Made by a program: the position numbers and the translations under genes. Below are positions 7,916 through 15,597 of a stretch of 19,953 nucleotides of DNA, piece after piece. The stretch is from Desulfolinea sp964487745 (lineage in GTDB: Bacteria > Chloroflexota > Anaerolineae > Anaerolineales > Villigracilaceae), in assembly GCA_964487745.1 (NCBI GenBank), contig CAZASG010000063.1:1-19953 (forward strand), in the 5' to 3' direction. Position 1 is the stretch's first letter. Every line of letters starts with the position of its first letter. The notes beneath the pieces are model-generated. The model worked only from the letters and a program-made list of their open reading frames with translations, was not told the origin of the DNA and searched no databases.

Positions 7916-8694
7916 ACGGCACTCTCCTGCCCCAAATAGGCATCAATTACGGCTTGATTATTGCGGATTTCTTCCGGTGTTCCTTCGGCGATTTTTTTTC
8001 CGAAGTTCAATACGACGATTCGGTCGGCAATATCCATGACCAAGCCCATATCGTGTTCGATCAGCACAATGGTCATATCCATTCGCTCGTAAATATCGAG
8101 GACGAAGCGAGCCATATCTTCTTTCTCTTCCTGATTCATGCCGGTCATCGGCTCATCAAGAAGCAAGAGGCGAGGCTCTAATGCCATTGCTCTCCCAAGC
8201 TCTACTCTTTTACGGAGTCCATGCGGAATTGCGCCCACAACCGATTTGCGGATATGTTCAATTTCGAGAAAATCAATAATTTCTTCAACCACTCGGCGAT
8301 GCTCTATGTCCTCTTTATGTGCCTTCCCCCAATAGAGGATGCTATCAAGCATTCCGGCTTTCATGTGGATATGACGAGCAGCCATCAGGTTATCCAGCGT
8401 ACTTAAGCCCGTATACAAAGCCGTATGTTGAAAAGTGCGCGCAATCCCTAATTGTGCGATTTTATGAGGTGTCATACGCGTCAGGTCGTGCCCATCCAGC
8501 ATGATGCGCCCCTTTGTTGGATGATAGAAGTTGTTTAGGCAGTTTAGTAGAGATGTTTTTCCGGCACCGTTTGGTCCGATAATTGCTAATATTTCCCCTT
8601 TTCGAACCTTAAAACTTACGTCTGTTAACGCCTGAATGCCGCCAAAATTTAAAGTGACATTTTCAACACTGAGATGTATTTGACCTTTTGACAC
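7912..8694 (-). CDS. livG: Branched-chain amino acid-type ABC transporter ATP-binding protein LivG
   Basis: The second ATPase of the Liv-type importer, 260 residues and first gene of the minus-strand cluster. Walker A GPNGAGKTS (40-48) and Walker B LLLLDEP (176-182) are intact, followed by the LivG-typical MTGMNQEE (183-190) and LIEHDMGLVM (211-220) with the switch His214. The ABC signature reads PHGLRKRVELGRA (157-169) where LivG normally has a Y/S-G-Q-Q-R-R stretch. This is a variant that keeps the key Gly. Translation starts at GTG (8694) with GAGGA about 9 nt upstream. No ATG fits better, and residue 2 onward matches the usual N-terminus. The stop overlaps the next start by 4 nt. Confidence 0.93.
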   Translation of the reverse strand: MSKGQIHLSVENVTLNFGGIQALTDVSFKVRKGEILAIIGPNGAGKTSLLNCLNNFYHPTKGRIMLDGHDLTRMTPHKIAQLGIARTFQHTALYTGLSTLDNLMAARHIHMKAGMLDSILYWGKAHKEDIEHRRVVEEIIDFLEIEHIRKSVVGAIPHGLRKRVELGRAMALEPRLLLLDEPMTGMNQEEKEDMARFVLDIYERMDMTIVLIEHDMGLVMDIADRIVVLNFGKKIAEGTPEEIRNNQAVIDAYLGQESAV

Positions 8695-8729
8695 AAATAT
8701 TTTTCCTCACGGATTGTTGATGGTTGGGG

Positions 8730-8748
8730 TTCTGCCATTATAGCAGAA
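8730..8748 (-). promoter_or_regulatory. Promoter -10 of the liv/ligase cluster within an inverted repeat (possible operator)
   Basis: On the minus strand a perfect TATAAT (plus-strand 8737-8742) lies about 43 nt before the livG GTG. It sits exactly between the arms of a perfect inverted repeat, TTCTGC-N7-GCAGAA (8730-8735, 8743-8748). No good -35 hexamer stands 17 nt upstream, which fits a promoter needing an activator or one controlled by a dimeric regulator at the repeat. The regulatory role is inference. Confidence 0.45.
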
Positions 8749-9069
8749 AATAATATCAGCCTCTTATCTTGTGGAAATGGGTGATGGGAAGTGGTGATAT
8801 TTAAAACGCGTGTAAAGCGGTTTCATTTTCAGTATTTTTTATACACAACCCTTAGAAACATTCCGAGTTTCTCGAACTCATATTCTCTCCCAATTTCTCA
8901 TGGTAACTCCCCGTTGCCCCATAATATGACCCTTGACCAAGTAATCACAAGAGAACACAAAATCTGGGGGCAAAACATCCAACAACAACTACATTTACTG
9001 AAAAATATGAAACCACTAAATCCACAACTATCTCCCATCCTAATATAGCTTTGGCGATATAATCACAAC

Positions 9070-9160
9070 AGACAACAATATATGATGAGAGCAAGCCTTG
9101 TGATGCCTATATATAGAAGCAAAAAGGACGTGTAATCAACCAAGATTTACGTCTTTTTTT
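9070..9160 (+). ncRNA. Candidate small RNA ending at an orphan terminator
   Basis: A TATAAT at 9058-9063 (no clear -35) would start a transcript near 9070 that ends at the hairpin and T-run at 9127-9160. Both flanking operons point away from this spot, so neither needs a terminator here. No known RNA family is recognised. Expression is inferred only from position and the two signals. Confidence 0.22.
9127..9160. terminator. Terminator-like hairpin in the divergent spacer
   Basis: An imperfect stem (GACGTGTAATC at 9127-9137 against GATTTACGTC at 9144-9153, one bulge) is followed by seven T residues on the plus strand. It is preceded by five A residues, which give a T-run on the minus strand. 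It looks like a bidirectional intrinsic terminator. Confidence 0.55.
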
Positions 9161-9263
9161 CTTATTCTGACTACACACGTCACAGTATTAGAACATCATC
9201 CTAAAGAAGATGACAGAACACCTATAACTAGATCGTTCTATCCTTCGCGCCTGACATATCCGT

Positions 9264-9269
9264 TATAAT
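9264..9269 (+). promoter_or_regulatory. Candidate -10 for the plus-strand operon
   Basis: A perfect TATAAT lies 50 nt before the ATG at 9320, giving a leader of about 44 nt. The region 17 nt upstream has no consensus -35. It is the only good -10 match close to this start. Confidence 0.4.
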
Positions 9270-9319
9270 CTACTCATATTTGAATTAACTCATCTTTTTC
9301 ACTCTAGGGCAGAATTCAC

Positions 9320-10903
9320 ATGGCAATCAACAAGCAACAAACCCTATTTGCACTGGATTGCGGCGCGACGAATTGGCGCTTATATCGTTCTGCCTACGAG
9401 TGGACTGGAAATCAAGCCATGCTGTTGGGGGAACCACAATCATCACCGATCACCAGCTTCATCGACCGGAAATTACCAGCCATCATCTATTTAGACCCCG
9501 AGGGGGCAAATCTGGAAAGTTTCGGAGAATTGGCGCAACAGCAATTGGAAAATGAACAAAACCGCGAACGGGTACGGGAGTATTTCAAACCCTGTATCGG
9601 CTCACATTTGGAAGAAAATCCGCTCCCTCACCAAAGACGTTATACACATACCCAAGCCATGCTCTATACAAGGGTGCTGCTATCAGCGCTTTTGGAGCAG
9701 ATCCAACAAGAGAAATGGCGCGCAGAAACCTTTGATGATCGGCTGTGGTTTACCTTTGCCTATCCCATTCACTGGCGCTATGACCACAACGGGAAAATTT
9801 TCGCCGAATATCAGAAACTCGTTCAAGAATGCTTTGGTGACCCTTTCGAACAGATTCGTTTTGTAGCAGAGCCAGAGGGCGCCATTCTCAGCCTGCAACA
9901 TCGCGGCTTATTGGTCAACAACGCGCGGGACGAGATCACGCTCGTTGTTGACGTTGGCGGAAGCACCACCGACATTATCGCTGGGCAGATCAACCCCGGT
10001 AACGGAAGCCTGATTTATCTGGGGCATTACGGGGAACCTTTTGGCGGCGGCTTATATGATGCAGAATTAGCGAAATATATCGCCGACGAATTAAATATCC
10101 CCGCTTCAGCACTCGCGGACGATCCATCCGCTTTGATCTCCCTGCGCACATCCGGGCAGCGACTGAAAGAATCGCTCAGTCGCCAGATGCTCGCTCCGGG
10201 GAAAAACACAGCTACGCATCAGCGCAATATCACACTCGTTATGCGTGACGGCACGGTTTTCCGTCGATTGGTTGTTCTCGATGAAGCGCGATTTAAGAAT
10301 TCCACATCTCATTTGGATAATGATTTCAGAAACCTGATCGAGAAAGCATTGACGAAGATCGCCATTGCACAAGAAAATATTGGGCAGGTTGTCCTCGTTG
10401 GTGGTGGTTCGCAACTATTTACGATTATGAAATTTTTGCGCGAACATTTTGGCACAAAGAAAGTCATTTTGGCAGATAATCCCGACGAAGTTGTCGTTCA
10501 GGGTATCGGTCTGGAATATCAAGCTTCTTTTGATGAGATCGAGCCAACCATCATTTTCCCGGCTCCGCTACTAGAAGAAAAACCAGCCAAAATCTCTAAA
10601 CATTCCCCGCCAACCTGGGTGCTAGAACTGAGCGATGAAGCTTTCATCATTCGTCCGGGTAAAACCACGATGGGACGCGGAAAAAGCAACCATATTCAGG
10701 TGGAAGATATCAAGGCATCCCGTCTCCACGCGGAAATAATTTTGGGGAAGAACGAACCAAGAATTACCGATAAAAGCAGCACCAATGGCACATTTGTCAA
10801 CGGGCAACGCATCAAAGCCCATGAACCCGTCTCATTGGAAGAAGGTGCTACGATCTCCATCGGAAAATTAACCTTCGAGGTGAAGCGAATAGAGAACGGA
10901 TAG
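9320..10903 (+). CDS. Actin/Hsp70-like ATPase with a C-terminal FHA domain
   Basis: A 527-residue two-domain fusion. Residues 1-400 carry the actin-superfamily nucleotide signatures: phosphate-1 LFALDCGATNWRLY (9-22), phosphate-2 LVVDVGGSTTDII (208-220) and adenosine motif VVLVGGGSQL (357-366). GAILSLQHRG (187-196) is the connecting region seen in Hsp70 and MreB/ParM-like proteins. The Hsp70 substrate-binding domain is absent. Residues 433-524 form an FHA domain: MGRG (451-454), SRLHAE (467-472) and TNGTFVNG (488-495), the residues that in FHA domains bind phosphothreonine peptides. Established knowledge: FHA domains read Ser/Thr-kinase marks, and actin-like ATPases cycle with ATP. Inference: this is a nucleotide-driven chaperone or scaffold recruited by phosphoproteins, plausibly targets of the kinase at 18377-19825. 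It is first in its operon, 7 nt from the next gene. The ribosome site (AGGG) is weak. Confidence 0.85.
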   Translation: MAINKQQTLFALDCGATNWRLYRSAYEWTGNQAMLLGEPQSSPITSFIDRKLPAIIYLDPEGANLESFGELAQQQLENEQNRERVREYFKPCIGSHLEENPLPHQRRYTHTQAMLYTRVLLSALLEQIQQEKWRAETFDDRLWFTFAYPIHWRYDHNGKIFAEYQKLVQECFGDPFEQIRFVAEPEGAILSLQHRGLLVNNARDEITLVVDVGGSTTDIIAGQINPGNGSLIYLGHYGEPFGGGLYDAELAKYIADELNIPASALADDPSALISLRTSGQRLKESLSRQMLAPGKNTATHQRNITLVMRDGTVFRRLVVLDEARFKNSTSHLDNDFRNLIEKALTKIAIAQENIGQVVLVGGGSQLFTIMKFLREHFGTKKVILADNPDEVVVQGIGLEYQASFDEIEPTIIFPAPLLEEKPAKISKHSPPTWVLELSDEAFIIRPGKTTMGRGKSNHIQVEDIKASRLHAEIILGKNEPRITDKSSTNGTFVNGQRIKAHEPVSLEEGATISIGKLTFEVKRIENG

Positions 10904-10910
10904 GTACCCC

Positions 10911-13703
10911 ATGACAGAAGAAACCCGGATCATCCCCGCTGAAGAAAACCAACCAGCGCCCGAAGAAAATCTGAATGCCGAAACCCTCATGGCTGCGGGC
11001 GATGCTCTGTCCAAGTCAATGCTCTTTACCTTGCGGCGCGACTATTTAAACAGCCCCGTTCTCGATGAAGAATTCGTCCAGCTCCTCCCAGAAACCCCGC
11101 CCCAGCAACAAGACATTGCCTTTCTCGAACTTGAGCGTGTCGGCAAACTCATCAACGAATCCCCCCAGGAATATATTCAAGCCATCCAAACCACGCTGGC
11201 AGCCTGCCACGATCCCCGCTATCGGCTCATCTTTCTCATCAGCAGCAATGGCTTGAGAAATACCATCTTCATCGGCGTCAGCGCCCAAACAGGCGGGACA
11301 CAGCCAAAGATCTTCGCAGAGCAATTGGGACAATTTCTAAGCTCGAATTGGCCCGGGACGCGCGTCAGCAGCGTGACCGACTATAAGCGGATCGCCAAGC
11401 AAATCCACGTCCCGTTGAGCACGTACCGGTACGCTCGTGCATTCACCGGGATTCCGTCTGTCAAATCAAGTAAAAGCCCCAACGAATACCCCCAAAGCCT
11501 CGACCGACTCATGCGTGGGCTACGAGGAAAACCCTATATCTACATGGTCGTTGCCGAACCCATGCCTGAAAGATCGGTAGGCGATATTGTCACCACCTGT
11601 CAAACATTATCCGGGCAGGTACACGCCTTTACCAAAGCGACTATTCAACGCAGCCAAAGTTCCGGGCTTTCAGAAACATCCACCCAAACAGAAGGTGATA
11701 CCACTACTGAAGGAACGACCACAGGCACAACCGAGAGCAAATCCGACACAAAGAATAAAGGTGTCTTGGGCACATCGCTCGAAAAAGCAGAAGGTGCGAA
11801 TAAGGGATTAAAAGCCGTCGGGCTGGCAGGCGTCTCCGGTTTACTTCTCGCAGCAGGTGGGCCTTTCCTACTCTCCGGCATGTTGGGTATGTTCGGGCAA
11901 CTCCTCCCCTCCACGGGCGCATCAGATACAACGGGGACGACAACGTCCGAGAATGTATCGACGAGCCAATCATCCAGCCTTTCTACGGGCACAGCCACAT
12001 CTAGCGGAGAGTCGCTTTCCTTTGGACAGGAATATCTCAACAAACATGCCGAAGCCTGTATCAAATTACTCGAAAAAACAGCCGACCGTTTTGAAGTCGC
12101 CCGTGCCCAAGGCTGCTGGAACGTGGGCGTCTATCTTGTCAGCAATCAAAGCGAAGCCATCACACAGGCACAGGCACAATTCAAGGCTTTGGTCAGCGGG
12201 GAGAAAAGCAGATCCGAACCCATTCGTGCGCATGACCTCGGCAAACTCTGGGACGGGCAAATCCAAGTCTCTTTGGATGCTTTCCAGCAACCACCCTTAC
12301 GCCTTTTCGCTCCACAGAACGGCGAGCAACTGCATCACCCCTTGGGAGAGTCTTTCGAAAATTTGACAACGCCGATGAATACGGAAGAGCTATCGCTTCT
12401 GGCAAATCTGCCTCTGCGCGAGATGCCCGGTATCCCCACGCAGCCGGCAGCTTTCTTCAGCCTTAATCCACCCATAACAGACTCATCGAAATCGGCATTA
12501 CAACTTGGCCATGTTCTCGAAGGTGGAGAAGAAATTGGTGACCTGAACTACGAAATTGATACCGACACGCTCACGCGCCATGTTTTCATCACGGGCATCA
12601 CGGGCAGCGGAAAATCGAATACCTGCCGCCGCCTGATCGAAGATATGATGAAACAGGGCAAGAATTTTCTCGTCATCGAACCTGCAAAAGACGAGTATGT
12701 TCAACTCGCCCTAGCCTACAACAAAGCCAATACCTTTGACAGAAAGATCGCCGTCTATGTTCCGGGACGGACAGAATTTGCAAAAACTCCACTGGAGCAA
12801 TTGCAGCTCAACCCCTTTGATATTGTCCGCGTTCCTGGGGCTGCTGCTCAAGTCATGCCGCATCTGGATCGCTTGAAATCAATCTTCAACGCCAGTTTCC
12901 CGATGTATGAAATTCTCCCCGTCATTCTCGAAGAATCTCTCGTTGATCTTTACAGCAGCCAGGGCTGGCTGGAGGACGAACTCCCTCCGGATGAAGTACA
13001 GTGTCCCACCCTGAGCCAGATGCACGATCGGCTCTCGAGCTTGATACGCAGCAAAGGATACGAAGAACGGATCACGCTCAATATCACGGCAGCGATGAAG
13101 ACGCGTATCAGCAGCCTGATGCGCGGCTGGAAAGGGAAACTCTTCGATCACCCAACATCCACCCCTTGGGCAGATCTCTTCGACCGTCCGGTTGTGATCA
13201 ATTTACAGCAAATGGGCGACGATGCCGACAAATGCTTTACGATGGCGTTATTGCTCAACTTCTTATATGAGTATCGCCAGGCACAGCACGAGATCGAGGG
13301 GTTGCCAGAATCAAGCGCCTTGCGACATCTGACGATCATCGAAGAAGCACATCGTATCTTGCGCAAGGCTTCTTCTTCTGTTGGCGAATCCAATCCCCAA
13401 GCCAAGATGGGCGATATGTTCTCAGATATTTTGGCGGAGATCCGTGCCTATGGGCAGGGACTTGCCATTGTGGATCAAGTCCCGGCAAAGCTGGTACCTG
13501 ATGCGATCAAGAATACAAACCTAAAGATCATCCATCGTTTGGTTGCAGCAGATGATCGCGACGCGATGGCGAGCGCAATGGCGCTGACGGATGAACAAGC
13601 CAAGGTCATCGCACGATTAAAAGTCGGGCAGGCGATCGTCTCGGGGATTAAGGATGATATGGCATCGTGGGTGAAGATTTTCTTTTCGCCGATTCCACGG
13701 TAG
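10911..13703 (+). CDS. HerA/FtsK-superfamily (DUF87-like) ATPase with Ser/Thr-rich linker and hydrophobic segment
   Basis: A 930-residue protein whose C-terminal third is a HerA/VirB4/FtsK-type motor. Walker A GITGSGKSN is at 562-570, Walker B TIIEEAH at 808-814, VDQVPAKLVPDAIKNTN (854-870) is the sensor region, and HRLVAADDR (875-883) follows with a possible Arg finger. The N-terminal 250 residues form one or two globular domains of unknown identity. Residues 250-285 and 335-370 are Ser/Thr/Gly low-complexity stretches. They flank a Gly-rich hydrophobic segment (about 303-333, LAGVSGLLLAAGG and onward) that could be a membrane hairpin. HerA/VirB4-type motors are hexamers that pump DNA or protein. 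No NurA nuclease is adjacent, which argues against the HerA-NurA repair pair. The start lies 7 nt after the Hsp70-FHA stop, so the two are likely co-translated. The substrate (protein or DNA) is undecided. Confidence 0.85.
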   Translation: MTEETRIIPAEENQPAPEENLNAETLMAAGDALSKSMLFTLRRDYLNSPVLDEEFVQLLPETPPQQQDIAFLELERVGKLINESPQEYIQAIQTTLAACHDPRYRLIFLISSNGLRNTIFIGVSAQTGGTQPKIFAEQLGQFLSSNWPGTRVSSVTDYKRIAKQIHVPLSTYRYARAFTGIPSVKSSKSPNEYPQSLDRLMRGLRGKPYIYMVVAEPMPERSVGDIVTTCQTLSGQVHAFTKATIQRSQSSGLSETSTQTEGDTTTEGTTTGTTESKSDTKNKGVLGTSLEKAEGANKGLKAVGLAGVSGLLLAAGGPFLLSGMLGMFGQLLPSTGASDTTGTTTSENVSTSQSSSLSTGTATSSGESLSFGQEYLNKHAEACIKLLEKTADRFEVARAQGCWNVGVYLVSNQSEAITQAQAQFKALVSGEKSRSEPIRAHDLGKLWDGQIQVSLDAFQQPPLRLFAPQNGEQLHHPLGESFENLTTPMNTEELSLLANLPLREMPGIPTQPAAFFSLNPPITDSSKSALQLGHVLEGGEEIGDLNYEIDTDTLTRHVFITGITGSGKSNTCRRLIEDMMKQGKNFLVIEPAKDEYVQLALAYNKANTFDRKIAVYVPGRTEFAKTPLEQLQLNPFDIVRVPGAAAQVMPHLDRLKSIFNASFPMYEILPVILEESLVDLYSSQGWLEDELPPDEVQCPTLSQMHDRLSSLIRSKGYEERITLNITAAMKTRISSLMRGWKGKLFDHPTSTPWADLFDRPVVINLQQMGDDADKCFTMALLLNFLYEYRQAQHEIEGLPESSALRHLTIIEEAHRILRKASSSVGESNPQAKMGDMFSDILAEIRAYGQGLAIVDQVPAKLVPDAIKNTNLKIIHRLVAADDRDAMASAMALTDEQAKVIARLKVGQAIVSGIKDDMASWVKIFFSPIPR

Positions 13704-13764
13704 ATGATAAAACCGAAAAAATGTCAAAATAACGGAAGCAAGCCCAAATCAAGGAGGATACCCC

Positions 13765-14466
13765 ATGTCTACAAGATTTCCCGCTGAAGCGATCAAGAAA
13801 ACGATCACTTATTTCTATTTGCTATCCTATTCTCCTCCTGAAAAGATCAAGGCGATACAAACAAGTCTGGCATCCTTTCGAAAAGCGTTGGCTGAGTCTG
13901 TCGGGATGGATGAGGCAAGCTATTTTACGGAGGCAATCCCCGAAGTTTTCAGGCGAATTGTTGCCTACCACGAGGATTCTCGCGAGCCGAGCCAGGACTG
14001 GGTGGATGCCTTGAGCGAGGCTGCGGCGAATGCCGATAAAAGCCCGCAGGATGCATACGAGTTCCAGAAAAAGATGGCGCTCGTTGCCCGCCTGCCGCAA
14101 AGGGCTTTGCCCGAAAATCGCCTGCACCGCCGGAAAGGCTGCGCTTTTTGTAATCTGCCCTGCCAATATGGCTTCTTTACGCTGGTATCTGACCCTGATT
14201 TTTCGACGTTGCAGGAGATGCTCCACACAGAAACTAGCCGAACAAAGGAGACGCAGTCTGCCATCCGCCCTGTTTGGCATTTTGCGCTGACTCATTTATC
14301 GCAGGTCACAGACTCTAGTGGAGGATATGCCGTTCACAAAGCGCATCTGGGGAATTTATCGTACTGCCTGCTGATGTTGTCGATGGCTAAATCTCGCTTG
14401 GCACTGCCTGAAAAACAGTTGAAAGTTTATCAGGCGATCAACCAACAGCTTATTCGGGAGAGTTAG
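13765..14466 (+). CDS. Hypothetical protein with a C-x2-C-x3-C cluster
   Basis: A 233-residue protein with no family I recognise. It starts at an ATG behind a near-ideal AGGAGG (7-nt spacing), 61 nt after the HerA-like ATPase gene, and is probably in the same transcript. The N-terminal 115 residues are mostly helical and polar. GCAFCNLPC (Cys126, Cys129, Cys133) suggests a metal site, perhaps zinc, possibly completed by nearby His residues (His172, His177, His191, His194) or by a partner protein; an Fe-S cluster cannot be excluded. There is no signal peptide or membrane segment, so it is probably cytoplasmic. Its place between the ATPase and the tandem acidic proteins suggests an accessory or adaptor role, which is inference only. 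Confidence 0.75.
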   Translation: MSTRFPAEAIKKTITYFYLLSYSPPEKIKAIQTSLASFRKALAESVGMDEASYFTEAIPEVFRRIVAYHEDSREPSQDWVDALSEAAANADKSPQDAYEFQKKMALVARLPQRALPENRLHRRKGCAFCNLPCQYGFFTLVSDPDFSTLQEMLHTETSRTKETQSAIRPVWHFALTHLSQVTDSSGGYAVHKAHLGNLSYCLLMLSMAKSRLALPEKQLKVYQAINQQLIRES

Positions 14467-14790
14467 GAACAGCGACCTATTTTCAAAATAGCGATGCCCA
14501 ATATAATTAGGGCAACAATTAAATAATTTCCTGACACACTACTAATAGCTTCTTACTCTAATTCGGGACTAAATCACAAGCCTTCAACAGGAGGTGCGTT
14601 TTAGTCAATGAAGATGAGCAAGGAGCTTTTCGTTTTTCAGAAAGAAAGGAGAAAATATAAGACCATAGATCAGAAAACAGAGTTCGCAACAGAGGTTCCC
14701 AACAAATAGCATTTCAACTCTCCTCGCCAGAACTCGATCACAACCGACAAAAAAATGTAAAAGATTAAGAAAATAATAGGAGAGATCGAA
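14467..14790. other. 324-nt gap before the tandem paralogues
   Basis: A likely regulatory leader. It contains a palindrome CTATTTT-C-AAAATAG (14477-14491) and a GCCC(N10)GGGC inverted repeat (14496-14513) enclosing TATAAT (14502-14507), which could serve as a -10 for the paralogue genes. No consensus -35 is visible. A 33-codon open frame (14608-14709) is listed separately. Confidence 0.45.
14608..14709 (+). CDS. Possible small ORF, 33 residues
   Basis: ATG to TAG, starting MKMSKELFVFQKERRKYK; basic and polar. An AGGAGG lies upstream but with about 13 nt spacing, longer than ideal. There is no recognisable family. It could equally be chance coding potential within a leader. Confidence 0.18.
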   Translation: MKMSKELFVFQKERRKYKTIDQKTEFATEVPNK

Positions 14791-15549
14791 ATGAATACAG
14801 AAAATATTTTTTCAAACGAAGGCCAACTGGAAAGCGGTGAAAGCCGCGATGTGGAAAGCCAAAAACTGGATGATGCCACACACGAACCCCGCTCATTCGT
14901 TGAACAAAGTGGCGATTATCAGCAGGCTGAGACGATCCAGAAAGCATTGGAAAGTTTGCCGCTGGAAGACGAGAATACTGTACTTGAGCGGATGCCCGAA
15001 ATACGCGATGACCTGAGCCATGTGACCGTTGCAGGCTCGGATAACGAGAAGAATGAAGCAACGCCCATCAATTTGCCCGGACCTGAAGCTGCGGAAGAAG
15101 ATGAAGATATGCACTTGATCAGTGGCCCCAGCCGCGATGATCTACCCGATGGCACCGGCATTCTCGAAATCCCCCACGAAACTGTTGAGATGGCTAATCC
15201 GCTTGAAGATGAAGATACCATACTCGGACGTATGCCCGAAGCCCGCGACGACTTGAGCGAAGCAACCCTTGCGGGGTCGGACGACAAAGATGAAGCAACT
15301 CCCATCAATCTCCCTGGTCCACAACCTGCGCACGAAGGTGTTGCCCTCACCCCCGATGATGTGAAAGATGTTGCTCTTTCACCCGATGACGTCAAAAATG
15401 TTGGCGAATCACCCGACCCCAGTGGTGATCCTGTCGGCCCCAATGATGTCACTCTCTCACCTGATGATGTCAAGACTGAAGTAAGCAAAGGCCGCTCCGG
15501 CGGAAACGTAGCTCAAGACCCCATTCCCGACCCTGAACCTGATTTTTAG
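14791..15549 (+). CDS. Acidic low-complexity protein, paralogue 1 of the DDAT-EP family
   Basis: A 252-residue, highly acidic protein of unknown function, with no signal peptide or membrane segment. The N-terminus carries the tag shared with the next two genes: LDDATHEPRSFVEQSGDYQQ (residues 26-45). An internal duplication follows: residues 57-103 and 137-183 share LEDEDTILGRMPEARDDL-like and EATPINLPGP segments, an 80-residue period. Three copies of a VALSPDDVK-type nonapeptide (184-192, 194-202, 220-228) come next, then a Pro/Asp-rich tail. The composition suggests a mostly disordered protein. Conserved Thr and Ser residues in acidic or Pro contexts could be kinase sites (inference). AGGAGAG lies 6 nt before the ATG, and 48 nt separate it from paralogue 2. 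Confidence 0.85.
   Translation: MNTENIFSNEGQLESGESRDVESQKLDDATHEPRSFVEQSGDYQQAETIQKALESLPLEDENTVLERMPEIRDDLSHVTVAGSDNEKNEATPINLPGPEAAEEDEDMHLISGPSRDDLPDGTGILEIPHETVEMANPLEDEDTILGRMPEARDDLSEATLAGSDDKDEATPINLPGPQPAHEGVALTPDDVKDVALSPDDVKNVGESPDPSGDPVGPNDVTLSPDDVKTEVSKGRSGGNVAQDPIPDPEPDF
14959..15339 (+). repeat. Internal coding duplication in paralogue 1
   Basis: Two copies (14959-15099 and 15199-15339, 240-nt period) encode near-identical 46-47-residue blocks beginning PLEDE and ending INLPGP plus a short acidic stretch. The block's EATPINLPGP core recurs once in paralogue 3, which points to module duplication and shuffling within this gene family. Confidence 0.8.
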
Positions 15550-15597
15550 TCGACAAGAATCTCAAAAAGAATAAATTGATAAAGAAGGAAGATAAAA

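Larger units (their letters stand above)
8749..9250. other. Divergent intergenic region without a convincing protein gene
   Basis: About 570 nt separate livG from the plus-strand operon. The part at 8900-9050 is A/C-rich and G-poor on the plus strand. An 85-codon open frame (8791-9048, GTG start) has no ribosome site, no recognisable domain and atypical composition, so it is not called. A TATAAT at 9058-9063 and the terminator-like hairpin downstream are listed separately. Confidence 0.6.

Noticed and set aside
8791..9048. 85-codon plus-strand open frame in the divergent spacer
   Set aside because: GTG start without a ribosome site, no domain, and composition unlike the neighbouring genes; likely chance in an A/C-rich region.
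10911..14466. HerA-NurA DNA-end-processing pair
   Set aside because: The gene after the HerA-like ATPase shows no NurA nuclease motifs, and the ATPase has a large unrelated N-terminal part with a hydrophobic segment.
15354..15470. Direct repeats around 15354-15470 as a CRISPR-like array
   Set aside because: They encode the in-frame SPDDVK nonapeptide, spacing is irregular and they lie inside a coding gene.
14919..15488. Minus-strand open frame of 189 codons opposite paralogue 1
   Set aside because: Ser/Gly-rich mirror of the acidic repeats; open only because the repeat codons lack stop complements.
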